From contig JALNWO010000088.1 of NCBI GenBank assembly GCA_023230825.1, positions 1 to 6,878 of the forward strand: 6,878 bases of DNA, read 5' to 3'. The notes beneath the pieces were generated by a model. The model worked only from the letters and a program-made list of their open reading frames with translations. It was not told the DNA's origin and made no database searches. Shown piece after piece: positions 1 through 5,999 of the stretch; position 1 is the first letter of the stretch; every line of letters starts with the position of its first letter. A program made the translations under genes and the position numbers. This DNA comes from Acholeplasmataceae bacterium (lineage in GTDB: Bacteria; Bacillota_I; Bacilli_A; Acholeplasmatales; Acholeplasmataceae).

Positions 1-6
1 CAAATA

Positions 7-22
7 CACATTTTAAAATGTG
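7..22. repeat. Perfect 16-bp palindrome, candidate operator
   Basis: CACATTTTAAAATGTG reads identically on both strands, with no mismatch and no loop. It ends 8 bp before the candidate -35 element of the serine palmitoyltransferase-like gene, centred roughly 50 bp upstream of the expected transcription start. The symmetry and position suit a dimeric transcription factor. It has no loop and no following T-run, so it is not a convincing terminator. It resembles no operator I can name. AT-rich DNA produces such palindromes by chance, so the regulatory role is inference. Confidence 0.45.
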
Positions 23-30
23 CTATTTAA

Positions 31-59
31 GAAACAAACATCAACTTATGTACTATAAT
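31..59 (+). promoter_or_regulatory. Candidate sigma-A promoter of the sphingoid-base operon
   Basis: A perfect -10 hexamer TATAAT lies at 54-59. At 17-bp spacing the -35 position (31-36) reads GAAACA, which matches TTGACA at only three of six bases. Transcription would start near position 66, giving a leader of about 26 nt before the ATG at 92. The poor -35 element and the palindrome just upstream suggest a regulated promoter or one needing an activator, but that is inference. Confidence 0.6.
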
Positions 60-81
60 AACAATAAATGCGAAATGAAAA

Positions 82-88
82 GAGGAAG
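82..88 (+). promoter_or_regulatory. Ribosome binding site deciding the SPT start at 92
   Basis: GAGGAAG lies just before the ATG at 92, with its GAGGA core 5 nt from the start codon. The earlier in-frame ATG at 68 has no Shine-Dalgarno sequence, would add eight charged residues absent from the family, and lies almost on the predicted transcription start. Translation therefore most likely begins at 92. Confidence 0.8.
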
Positions 89-91
89 CAT

Positions 92-1276
92 ATGGATATC
101 TTTAAGAAATGTTATACATACGACGCTGCTAAAAAAGCGCGAGAAGGTGGATATTATCCTTACTTTCACGTTTTAAATACAAAACAAGACACAATCGTCC
201 AAATGGAAGATAAGCGGATGATTATGATTGGTTCAAATAACTATCTTGGTTTAACATCACATCCTGAAGTCATTCAAGCAGCAGTTGAAGCGACCCAAGC
301 GTATGGAACTGGTGTTTCTGGTTCAAGATTTTTAAATGGAACTTTAGACTTACACGTCCAGTTTGAAAAAGAACTCGCGGAGTTTTTAAGAAAAGAAGAC
401 GCGACGATTTTTTCAACGGGGTTTCAAACCAATTTAGGCATTATTTCCGCGATTGCTGGACGGAATGATATTATTTTTTCTGATAAAGAAAATCACGCTT
501 CTATTTATGATGGTAATCGCCTTTCATATGCAGAAATCGTCCGTTACAATCACAACGATATGGAAGATCTTGAAAAGAAATTGAAAGAAGCGAGTCCTAA
601 CAAAGGAAAATTAATCGTCACTGATGGAGTTTTTTCTATGAGTGGTGATATCGCCAACCTCCCCGAAATTGTTCGCCTTGCTAAAAAATATGGGGCAAGA
701 ACAATGGTCGATGATGCCCATGGTCTTGGTGTTTTAGGAGCTCATGGACGAGGGACAGCAGAACACTTTGGTTTAGAAAAAGAAGTCGATATTATTATGG
801 GAACCTTTTCTAAATCGCTCGCAAGCTTAGGCGGTTATGTTGCCGCTGAACATGATGTCGTAGACTATATTCGCCATAACTCAAGACCATATATTTTCTC
901 TGCCGCCATTCCAGCAGCAAATGCCGCTGCGGCCTTAACGGCTTTACGGATTTTAAAACGTGAGCCTGAACGGGTTCAGGCCCTCAATGATATTGCGGAT
1001 TATATGCGTGAAGGCTTAACAAAACGGGGCTTAGAATTTAGACCCTCTAGCACACCGATTATTCCCATTTATACTTATACGCCGATGCGCACGATGATTG
1101 CTTGTAATATGTTGTTTGAACAAGGTGTTTACGTGAATCCTGTCTTACCACCAGCGACACCGATTGGCGAATGTCTCATTCGGACAAGTTATACCGCAAC
1201 CCATACAAAAGCGCAAATAGATGAGGCCATTGAAAAAATTGTCACCGTCTTAGAAGGGTTAGACATCGATGAGTAA
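92..1276 (+). CDS. Serine palmitoyltransferase-like alpha-oxoamine synthase
   Basis: This 394-residue protein is a soluble PLP-dependent fold-type I enzyme of the alpha-oxoamine synthase family. Its likely reaction is decarboxylative condensation of L-serine with a long-chain acyl-CoA (or acyl-ACP) to 3-ketosphinganine, CO2 and free CoA, the entry step of sphingolipid synthesis. Visible landmarks are GSNNYLGL at 47-54, GSRFLNGT at 77-84, His135 in the position that stacks on the PLP ring, DDAH at 207-210 whose first Asp should contact the pyridine nitrogen, the PLP-binding Lys241 in GTFSKS, and LIRTS near the C-terminus supplying the carboxylate-binding Arg. The N-terminal YPYF, GTFSKSLASLGG, RPYIFSA and the LPPATP/ATHT stretches match remembered Bacteroides, Sphingobacterium and Sphingomonas SPT sequences better than glycine C-acetyltransferase (Kbl) or BioF, and the length is close to bacterial SPT. 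It overlaps the next gene by 8 bp. The family is certain; the SPT substrate is inferred, with Kbl the main alternative. Confidence 0.87.
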   Translation: MDIFKKCYTYDAAKKAREGGYYPYFHVLNTKQDTIVQMEDKRMIMIGSNNYLGLTSHPEVIQAAVEATQAYGTGVSGSRFLNGTLDLHVQFEKELAEFLRKEDATIFSTGFQTNLGIISAIAGRNDIIFSDKENHASIYDGNRLSYAEIVRYNHNDMEDLEKKLKEASPNKGKLIVTDGVFSMSGDIANLPEIVRLAKKYGARTMVDDAHGLGVLGAHGRGTAEHFGLEKEVDIIMGTFSKSLASLGGYVAAEHDVVDYIRHNSRPYIFSAAIPAANAAAALTALRILKREPERVQALNDIADYMREGLTKRGLEFRPSSTPIIPIYTYTPMRTMIACNMLFEQGVYVNPVLPPATPIGECLIRTSYTATHTKAQIDEAIEKIVTVLEGLDIDE

Positions 1277-2075
1277 CCAAAAAGTCATCGTCATCACCGG
1301 AGCTTCATCAGGAATTGGCTTAGCCGTTGCGAAATATTTAGCAGACAAAGATTTTCTTGTTTATGGAATCTCCCGATCAGCCATTGATGATCCCAGGATT
1401 CGTCATAAAAAAGCGGATGTAACCAAACTCGATGAATTAATTTCTGTTTATCAAGAAATTTTTGATGAAACAAAACGGATTGATGGTTTAATTAACAATG
1501 CTGGCATGGGTATTTCTGGTTCCATTGAAGCCACATCTCCAGAAGATGCTGATTATATGATGAAAGTAAACTTTATGGGAGTTTATTATTCGATCAAGGC
1601 AATGTTGCCACACCTGAGAGCATCCAAACCAGCGAAGATTATTAATATTAGTAGTGTTGCTGGGAAACTGGCGATTCCTTTTCAAGGATTTTATAGTAGC
1701 TCCAAAGCTGCCATCAATGCTTTTTCGGAAAGCTTAAAGATTGAATTAAAACCCTTTGGAATTCAAGTTTGTGCCGTGATGCCTGGTGATATCAAAACGG
1801 GTTTTACTAAAAATAGGCGAAAAAATAAAGAAGAACTTGAACTTTATCAAAAACGCGTGGAGCGTTCGATTGCCGTAATGGAAAAAGATGAACAAAACGG
1901 GATGAACCCGCTTGTCGCAGCGAAAGCCATCCACCGGTTACTCAAACGACGAAAGCTGCCTTTATATAAAACCATCGGTTTTCAATATAAACTCTTTATC
2001 TTTTTACAGAGATTATTACCAACAAAGTGGGTTAATAATCTAGTTGGTTCAATTTATGGATTTAATAAGGAATAG
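1269..2075 (+). CDS. Short-chain reductase, probable 3-ketosphinganine reductase
   Basis: This 268-residue protein is a classical short-chain dehydrogenase/reductase. It shows the Rossmann dinucleotide motif TGASSGIG at 10-17, Arg36 after the second beta strand (which favours NADPH over NADH), NNAG at 76-79, and a complete catalytic tetrad Asn101, Ser129, Tyr142, Lys146. The C-terminal 40 residues are rich in aromatic, aliphatic and basic residues (KLFIFLQRLLP), suggesting an amphipathic membrane-associating end rather than a full transmembrane helix. Its ATG lies inside the 3' end of the SPT-like gene (ATGAGTAA, 8 bp shared), with GAAGGG at 1253-1258 as ribosome binding site, so the two genes are probably translationally coupled. 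In that setting the likely role is reduction of 3-ketosphinganine to sphinganine. The SDR fold and competence are clear; the substrate comes from gene context only, and another ketone or lipid substrate is possible. Confidence 0.85.
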   Translation: MSNQKVIVITGASSGIGLAVAKYLADKDFLVYGISRSAIDDPRIRHKKADVTKLDELISVYQEIFDETKRIDGLINNAGMGISGSIEATSPEDADYMMKVNFMGVYYSIKAMLPHLRASKPAKIINISSVAGKLAIPFQGFYSSSKAAINAFSESLKIELKPFGIQVCAVMPGDIKTGFTKNRRKNKEELELYQKRVERSIAVMEKDEQNGMNPLVAAKAIHRLLKRRKLPLYKTIGFQYKLFIFLQRLLPTKWVNNLVGSIYGFNKE

Positions 2076-2080
2076 GAAAA
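2074..2080 (+). promoter_or_regulatory. Ribosome binding site deciding the FNT start at 2086
   Basis: AGGAAAA overlaps the TAG stop of the upstream reductase gene, and its AGGA core is 8 nt from the ATG at 2086. Two earlier in-frame starts (TTG at 2044, ATG at 2056) lie inside the reductase gene without a good ribosome binding site, and would add a short basic extension before the first membrane helix. Confidence 0.7.
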
Positions 2081-2085
2081 GAAAA

Positions 2086-2706
2086 ATGACACTTACACAA
2101 CGTTATATCTCAGCGATTCTTGCGGGTATGCTCGTCGGGATCGCCTCCATTTTGTATGTTAAAGCTCCAACCCAACTTGTCGGAGCGATCTTGTTTAGTT
2201 TTGCATTACTCGTCGTTGTCGTCTTTAAACACGATTTATTTACGGGGCGCGTCGGTTTTGTTTATCCTTATGAAAAGAAAACAGCGCAAAATTTATTGTT
2301 TATGCTCTTTGGTAATTTTATTGGGTCCTTGTTTGTAACCTCGTTGTTTTTATTAACAAATAACTTTGAGCCGGTTTTCGCAGCTGAATTGCTTGTCCAA
2401 AATAAACTCACACAAGTGTGGTATCAAACTATCATTTTAGGCATGTTTTGTGGGTTTTTAATGTACTTAGGCGTCTTGTCTTTTCAAAAAGCAAAAAATA
2501 AGGCTTTGGGTGGTTTGATTGTCGTCTTTGCAGTAGTGATCTTTATCTTATCTGGCTACGAACACAGCATCGCAAATATCGGTTACTTTGTCTTAGCAGG
2601 TAGTTTTACCTTTGAATCACTCCTCTTTATTATTCTCGCAGTGATTGGGAATGCAGCTGGAGCCATTCTGCTTCACCTTTTGCATGCCTTTACAAAAAGC
2701 GCTTAG
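2086..2706 (+). CDS. Short formate/nitrite transporter family membrane protein
   Basis: This 206-residue, very hydrophobic protein has about six transmembrane segments (near 8-25, 30-47, 68-90, 112-131, 141-158 and 176-198). It belongs to the FNT family of pentameric anion channels related to FocA, NirC and hydrosulfide channels. Supporting motifs are LFTG at 51-54 (the FNT omega-loop Thr), SGYEHSIAN at 156-164 with the conserved pore His160, and GNAAG at 188-192 matching the late GN-x-x-G motif. It is shorter than FocA-type proteins (about 280 residues), mainly through short termini and loops. The Asn usual in the fourth-helix CN motif is Gly123 here. It starts 10 bp after the reductase stop and so shares the operon. 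The transported ion (formate, nitrite, HS-, lactate or other) cannot be told from sequence, and a role in lipid synthesis is not evident. Confidence 0.82.
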   Translation: MTLTQRYISAILAGMLVGIASILYVKAPTQLVGAILFSFALLVVVVFKHDLFTGRVGFVYPYEKKTAQNLLFMLFGNFIGSLFVTSLFLLTNNFEPVFAAELLVQNKLTQVWYQTIILGMFCGFLMYLGVLSFQKAKNKALGGLIVVFAVVIFILSGYEHSIANIGYFVLAGSFTFESLLFIILAVIGNAAGAILLHLLHAFTKSA

Positions 2707-2717
2707 CGCTTTTTTTT
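2694..2717 (+). terminator. Rho-independent terminator overlapping the FNT stop codon
   Basis: The left arm AAAAAGCGC (2694-2702) pairs perfectly with GCGCTTTTT (2706-2714) across a 3-nt TTA loop, and the T-run continues to 2717. The TAG stop of the transporter gene (2704-2706) sits in the loop and first stem base, so the hairpin is partly coding. It separates the lipid-gene unit from the str operon promoter 20 bp downstream. The A-run on the left arm means it could also act weakly on the opposite strand. Confidence 0.9.
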
Positions 2718-2737
2718 ATGAAAAAACATCAAAAATA

Positions 2738-2766
2738 TTGACATTTATCAACCATTATTATATAAT
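2738..2766 (+). promoter_or_regulatory. Consensus sigma-A promoter of the str operon
   Basis: A perfect TTGACA (2738-2743) and a perfect TATAAT (2761-2766) are separated by the optimal 17 bp. Transcription should start near 2773. This is the strongest promoter in the window, as expected for ribosomal protein and elongation factor genes. It begins just after the terminator of the preceding unit. Confidence 0.93.
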
Positions 2767-2772
2767 TAAAAC

Positions 2773-2885
2773 GCTGTGCTAAATATATTGTGTTATCAAG
2801 CACTATTTGGCTTAAGTAAGCCAAATAAATTTTAAAATAAAAAAATGGAACACTTGGATATGTGTTTTAGAAAGGAGAACGAGAT
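2773..2885 (+). promoter_or_regulatory. Structured 5' leader of rpsL with three hairpins
   Basis: The leader is about 113 nt, long for a simple untranslated region. Three stem-loops can be drawn. A weak 5-bp stem pairs GTGCT (2776-2780) with AGCAC (2799-2803). Directly abutting it, an 11-bp perfect stem pairs 2804-2814 with 2817-2827 around AG; in practice the loop would open to about 4-6 nt. An 8-bp stem with two G-U pairs joins 2846-2853 to 2862-2869, ending just before the ribosome binding site AAAGGAG (2871-2877). No T-run follows the strong hairpin, so it is not a canonical terminator. A role in mRNA stability or in autogenous control by S12 or S7 is possible but inferred, and no known leader family is recognised. 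Confidence 0.5.
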
Positions 2886-3299
2886 ATGCCAACCATTCAA
2901 CAACTAGTTAAAAAAGGGAGAACCTCAAAGACAACAAAGTCTAAATCACCTGCTTTGGGCTATGGTTTTAATAGTCTTAAGAAAGAACATCGTGATTACA
3001 ATTCTCCTCAAAAACGTGGTGTTTGTACAAGAGTTACAACGATGACACCTAGAAAACCAAACTCAGCATTGAGAAAATACGCACGGGTTCGCCTCAGTAA
3101 TCAAACCGAAGTGACTGCATACATTCCAGGGATTGGACATTCATTGCAAGAACATAGTGTGGTCTTGATTCGTGGGGGTCGTGTGAAAGACTTACCTGGT
3201 GTCCGTTACCATATCGTACGCGGTACTCTAGATACAACTGGTGTTGCCAACCGCGCACAAGCACGTTCCAAATACGGTGCGAAACGTCCCAAAAAATAA
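2886..3299 (+). CDS. rpsL: 30S ribosomal protein S12
   Basis: This 137-residue protein is S12, the decoding-centre protein of the small subunit that helps monitor codon-anticodon pairing. It matches Firmicute S12 end to end, including QKRGVCTRV at 42-50, [12 protein letters not shown] at 57-68, [15 protein letters not shown] at 84-98 and the KDLPG loop at 101-105. Asp102 is the residue that is methylthiolated in other bacteria. Position 56, which is Lys in B. subtilis (Lys42 of mature E. coli S12), is Arg here (codon AGA at 3051-3053). That substitution gives streptomycin resistance in several species. Lys101, the second common resistance site, is unchanged. The start is fixed by the family N-terminus MPTIQQLV and by AAAGGAG 8 nt upstream. 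It is the first gene of the str operon. Confidence 0.99.
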   Translation: MPTIQQLVKKGRTSKTTKSKSPALGYGFNSLKKEHRDYNSPQKRGVCTRVTTMTPRKPNSALRKYARVRLSNQTEVTAYIPGIGHSLQEHSVVLIRGGRVKDLPGVRYHIVRGTLDTTGVANRAQARSKYGAKRPKK

Positions 3300-3333
3300 T
3301 TTAAAACTAAATGAATGATCAAAGAAAGGAAGT

Positions 3334-3339
3334 AGGTGA
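3334..3339 (+). promoter_or_regulatory. Ribosome binding site deciding the rpsG start at 3345
   Basis: AGGTGA, a perfect complement to the 16S 3' end, lies 5 nt before the ATG at 3345; AAAGGA at 3325-3330 may help. An in-frame GTG at 3336 is inside this site and would add three residues not found in S7, so it is rejected as a start. Confidence 0.85.
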
Positions 3340-3344
3340 ACTTT

Positions 3345-3815
3345 ATGCCACGTAAAGGTCATATTGTCAAACGAGACGTTTTACCGGATCCCATTTACCA
3401 GTCAAAATTAGTCACAAGAATTGTGAATACCTTAATGATTGATGGGAAAAAAGGAACGGCTCAAAGTATTTTATACGGTGCGTTCAACCGTGTTAAAGAA
3501 CAAACTGGACGCGAACCGATTGATGTCTTCAATGAAGCTTTAAACAATATTATGCCTGTACTTGAAGTTCGTTCTCGTCGTATCGGGGGCCAAAACTACC
3601 AAGTACCTACAGAAGTAAGACCAGTCAGAAAAACAACATTAGGACTTAGATGGTTAATTAACTATGCAAGACTGCGTAATGAGAAAACCATGGAAGAAAG
3701 ACTAGCGAGAGAAATTATCGATGCATCTCAAGGATTGGGAGCAGCTGTTAAGAAACGCGAAGAAGTCCATCGCATGGCTGAAGCCAACAAAGCTTTTGCC
3801 CACTATCGCTGGTAA
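3345..3815 (+). CDS. rpsG: 30S ribosomal protein S7
   Basis: This 156-residue protein is S7, a primary binder of the 3' major domain of 16S rRNA that organises the head of the small subunit near the E site. The N-terminus MPRKG, the stretch [10 protein letters not shown], the GLRWL segment and the C-terminus [12 protein letters not shown] are typical of Firmicute S7, and the length equals the usual 156 residues. It lies 45 bp after rpsL and 18 bp before fusA in the conserved order. In E. coli S7 represses its operon by binding the rpsL-rpsG intercistronic RNA. The gap here is short and shows no strong hairpin, so the same mechanism is not supported. Confidence 0.99.
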   Translation: MPRKGHIVKRDVLPDPIYQSKLVTRIVNTLMIDGKKGTAQSILYGAFNRVKEQTGREPIDVFNEALNNIMPVLEVRSRRIGGQNYQVPTEVRPVRKTTLGLRWLINYARLRNEKTMEERLAREIIDASQGLGAAVKKREEVHRMAEANKAFAHYRW

Positions 3816-3833
3816 AAAAGGAGATTTCATTTT

Positions 3834-5906
3834 ATGCCTCGTGTATTCCCATTAGAACGCGTGCGCAATATTGGTGTCATGGCCCATATTGACGCAGGCA
3901 AAACGACAACTACAGAACGTATCCTCTACCATACTGGTCGGATTCATAAAACCGGAGAAACTCACGATGGTGCAGCAACAATGGACTGGATGGATCAAGA
4001 ACAGGAACGCGGTATTACCATTACTTCAGCAGCAACCACTGCGTATTGGAAAGATTACCGTGTCAACATCATCGATACTCCCGGTCATGTTGATTTTACA
4101 GTGGAAGTCTCTCGCTCTCTCCGCGTTTTAGATGGTGCGATTACTGTCTTAGATGCTCAGGCAGGGGTAGAACCCCAAACAGAAACTGTCTGGAGACAAG
4201 CGACAGAGTACAAAGTTCCAAGAATTGTCTATATTAATAAGATGGATAAAATCGGTGCGGATTTCGCAAAAGCAATTGAAAGTATGCACCACCGTTTAGG
4301 AGTCAAAGCGTTCGCCGTTCAATGGCCCATCGGAGCTGAAGCAGATTTCGATGGTATCATTGATTTAATTGAAATGAAAGCATATCATTTTGATGGCGGC
4401 ATTGACGAAGAAACAACGGTCATTCCCATCCCCAACCATTTGGTTGAGATTGTAGCTAAAAAACGCGAAGAATTGATTGAGTTACTTGCTGATTACGACG
4501 ATGATTTACTAATGAAAATCATTGAAGGTGAAGAAGTAACGGTTGATCAAATTAAAAAAGCGATTCGTAAAGGAACGTTGGCTGTTCAGTTTTTCCCTGT
4601 TTTTTGTGGAACATCATTTAAAAACAAGGGTGTTAAGATGATGCTTGATGGTGTCATCGATTACTTGCCTTCACCAAAAGATGTTGCGTCGATTGTGGCA
4701 CTAAACTCTAAAGGTGAAGAAGTCCTTAGGGAAGCAAGCGATAGCCAACCTTTTACTGCATTGGCTTTTAAAGTGATGACGGACCCGTATGTTGGACGAC
4801 TGACCTTCTTCAGAGTTTATTCAGGAACCCTAAAGGCAGGATCATATGTTCAAAATACCAACCGTGACACGAAAGAGCGATTCGGAAGGATCTTGCAGAT
4901 GCATTCGAATCACCGGGCTGAAATCGATGAAGTTTATGCCGGTGACATCGCAGCTGTTGTTGGGTTAAAAAGTACTACAACCGGTGATACGTTAATTGTT
5001 GGTAGTGAAGACATTGTTCTTGAATCAATGGTTTTCCCAGAGCCTGTCATTAACGTCGCAATTGAACCTAAAACAAAACAAGACCAAGATAAAATGGGGA
5101 TTGCTTTAGTTAAATTAGCTGAAGAAGATCCAACCTTTAAAACCTATATGGATCCAGAAACAGGTCAAACGATTATTTCTGGGATGGGGGAACTTCATCT
5201 TGACATTATTGTTGACCGGATGCGACGTGAATTTAAGGTTGAAGCCAACGTTGCTGAACCACAAGTTTCATACCGGGAAACCATCTCGCAAGCAGCTGAT
5301 ATTGAAGCGAAATTTATCCGTCAATCAGGCGGTCGTGGACAATATGGACACGTCGTCATTCTCTTCGAACCCAACCCTGGTAAAGGGTTCCAGTTTGTGA
5401 ATAAAATTGTTGGTGGTGATATTCCAAAAGAATACATCCCAGCAGTACAAAAAGGGATCGAAGAAGCCTTACCCAACGGTATTGTTGCAGGCTATCCTGC
5501 GATTGATGTGAAAGCCACGTTGCACTTTGGTTCATACCATGAAGTCGACTCATCTGAAATGGCTTTCAAAATCGCTGCCTCAATGGCCTTTAAGGATACG
5601 AGAGAAAAGGCGAAACCCGTCTTATTAGAGCCAATTATGGACGTTGAGGTCGTTGTTCCTAACGATTACGTCGGTAATGTGATTGGCGATATTACTTCAC
5701 GCCGTGGCCGTTTAGAAAACCAAGAGTCACGCGGTAATGCAGCGGTTGTTAGAGCGCTCGTTCCGCTTGCAGAAATGTTTGGTTATGCCACTGCATTGCG
5801 GTCCAATTCACAAGGGCGTGCAACGTTCATTATGCAATTCAGTCATTACGAACGTTGTCCAAAATCAATTATGGAAGAAATCATGAAAAAACGTGGAATG
5901 AATTAG
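3834..5906 (+). CDS. fusA: Elongation factor G
   Basis: This 690-residue translational GTPase drives ribosomal translocation and, with ribosome recycling factor, subunit splitting. The GTPase motifs are all intact: AHIDAGKT at 17-24, RGITI at 59-63 in switch I, DTPGH at 81-85 with catalytic His85, NKMD at 135-138, and GTSFKNKG at 259-266 in the G5 region. The domain IV tip [13 protein letters not shown] and domain V with [10 protein letters not shown] are present, so all five domains are complete and the length is normal (about 690-700). Phe88, a site of fusidic acid resistance mutations in Staphylococcus, has the sensitive residue. AAAGGAG (3817-3823) stands 10 nt before the ATG. It lies 18 bp after rpsG and is probably cotranscribed. 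This is the canonical EF-G rather than a tetracycline-resistance paralogue, judging by context and motifs. Confidence 0.99.
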   Translation: MPRVFPLERVRNIGVMAHIDAGKTTTTERILYHTGRIHKTGETHDGAATMDWMDQEQERGITITSAATTAYWKDYRVNIIDTPGHVDFTVEVSRSLRVLDGAITVLDAQAGVEPQTETVWRQATEYKVPRIVYINKMDKIGADFAKAIESMHHRLGVKAFAVQWPIGAEADFDGIIDLIEMKAYHFDGGIDEETTVIPIPNHLVEIVAKKREELIELLADYDDDLLMKIIEGEEVTVDQIKKAIRKGTLAVQFFPVFCGTSFKNKGVKMMLDGVIDYLPSPKDVASIVALNSKGEEVLREASDSQPFTALAFKVMTDPYVGRLTFFRVYSGTLKAGSYVQNTNRDTKERFGRILQMHSNHRAEIDEVYAGDIAAVVGLKSTTTGDTLIVGSEDIVLESMVFPEPVINVAIEPKTKQDQDKMGIALVKLAEEDPTFKTYMDPETGQTIISGMGELHLDIIVDRMRREFKVEANVAEPQVSYRETISQAADIEAKFIRQSGGRGQYGHVVILFEPNPGKGFQFVNKIVGGDIPKEYIPAVQKGIEEALPNGIVAGYPAIDVKATLHFGSYHEVDSSEMAFKIAASMAFKDTREKAKPVLLEPIMDVEVVVPNDYVGNVIGDITSRRGRLENQESRGNAAVVRALVPLAEMFGYATALRSNSQGRATFIMQFSHYERCPKSIMEEIMKKRGMN

Positions 5907-5915
5907 TCCACTTAC

Positions 5916-5944
5916 TTGCAAAACAATTAAATTTCATATACAAT
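5916..5944 (+). promoter_or_regulatory. Candidate internal promoter for tuf
   Basis: TTGCAA (5916-5921, four of six matches) and TACAAT (5939-5944, five of six matches) are 17 bp apart in the 93-bp gap between fusA and tuf. Transcription would begin near 5951 and give a leader of about 49 nt. Extra tuf transcription is known in other bacteria, where EF-Tu is needed in large excess over EF-G. No terminator was seen between fusA and tuf, so readthrough from the main promoter is also expected. Confidence 0.6.
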
Positions 5945-5999
5945 TAAACTGATGAAAAAATAAAAAGAAACAATTTTAAAAATAGGAGGAACCATTCTT

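Noticed and set aside
68..91. Earlier in-frame ATG adding eight residues to the SPT-like protein
   Set aside because: It has no Shine-Dalgarno sequence, lies almost at the predicted transcription start and adds residues absent from the family, whereas the ATG at 92 has GAGGAAG just upstream.
92..1276. Annotation as glycine C-acetyltransferase (Kbl)
   Set aside because: There is no neighbouring threonine dehydrogenase, and the GSRFLNGT, LPPATP and RPYIFSA segments fit SPT better. It remains the main alternative because both belong to one family.
2804..2827. Strong hairpin considered as a transcription terminator or attenuator
   Set aside because: The bases after it on the + strand are A-rich with no continuous T-run, and the minus strand also lacks one. 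It lies inside the leader of an essential operon.
2845..2907. 20-codon open frame in the rpsL leader, starting ATG at 2845 and overlapping the rpsL start
   Set aside because: It has no ribosome binding site, no run of regulatory codons and conflicts with the rpsL frame, so it is most likely chance.
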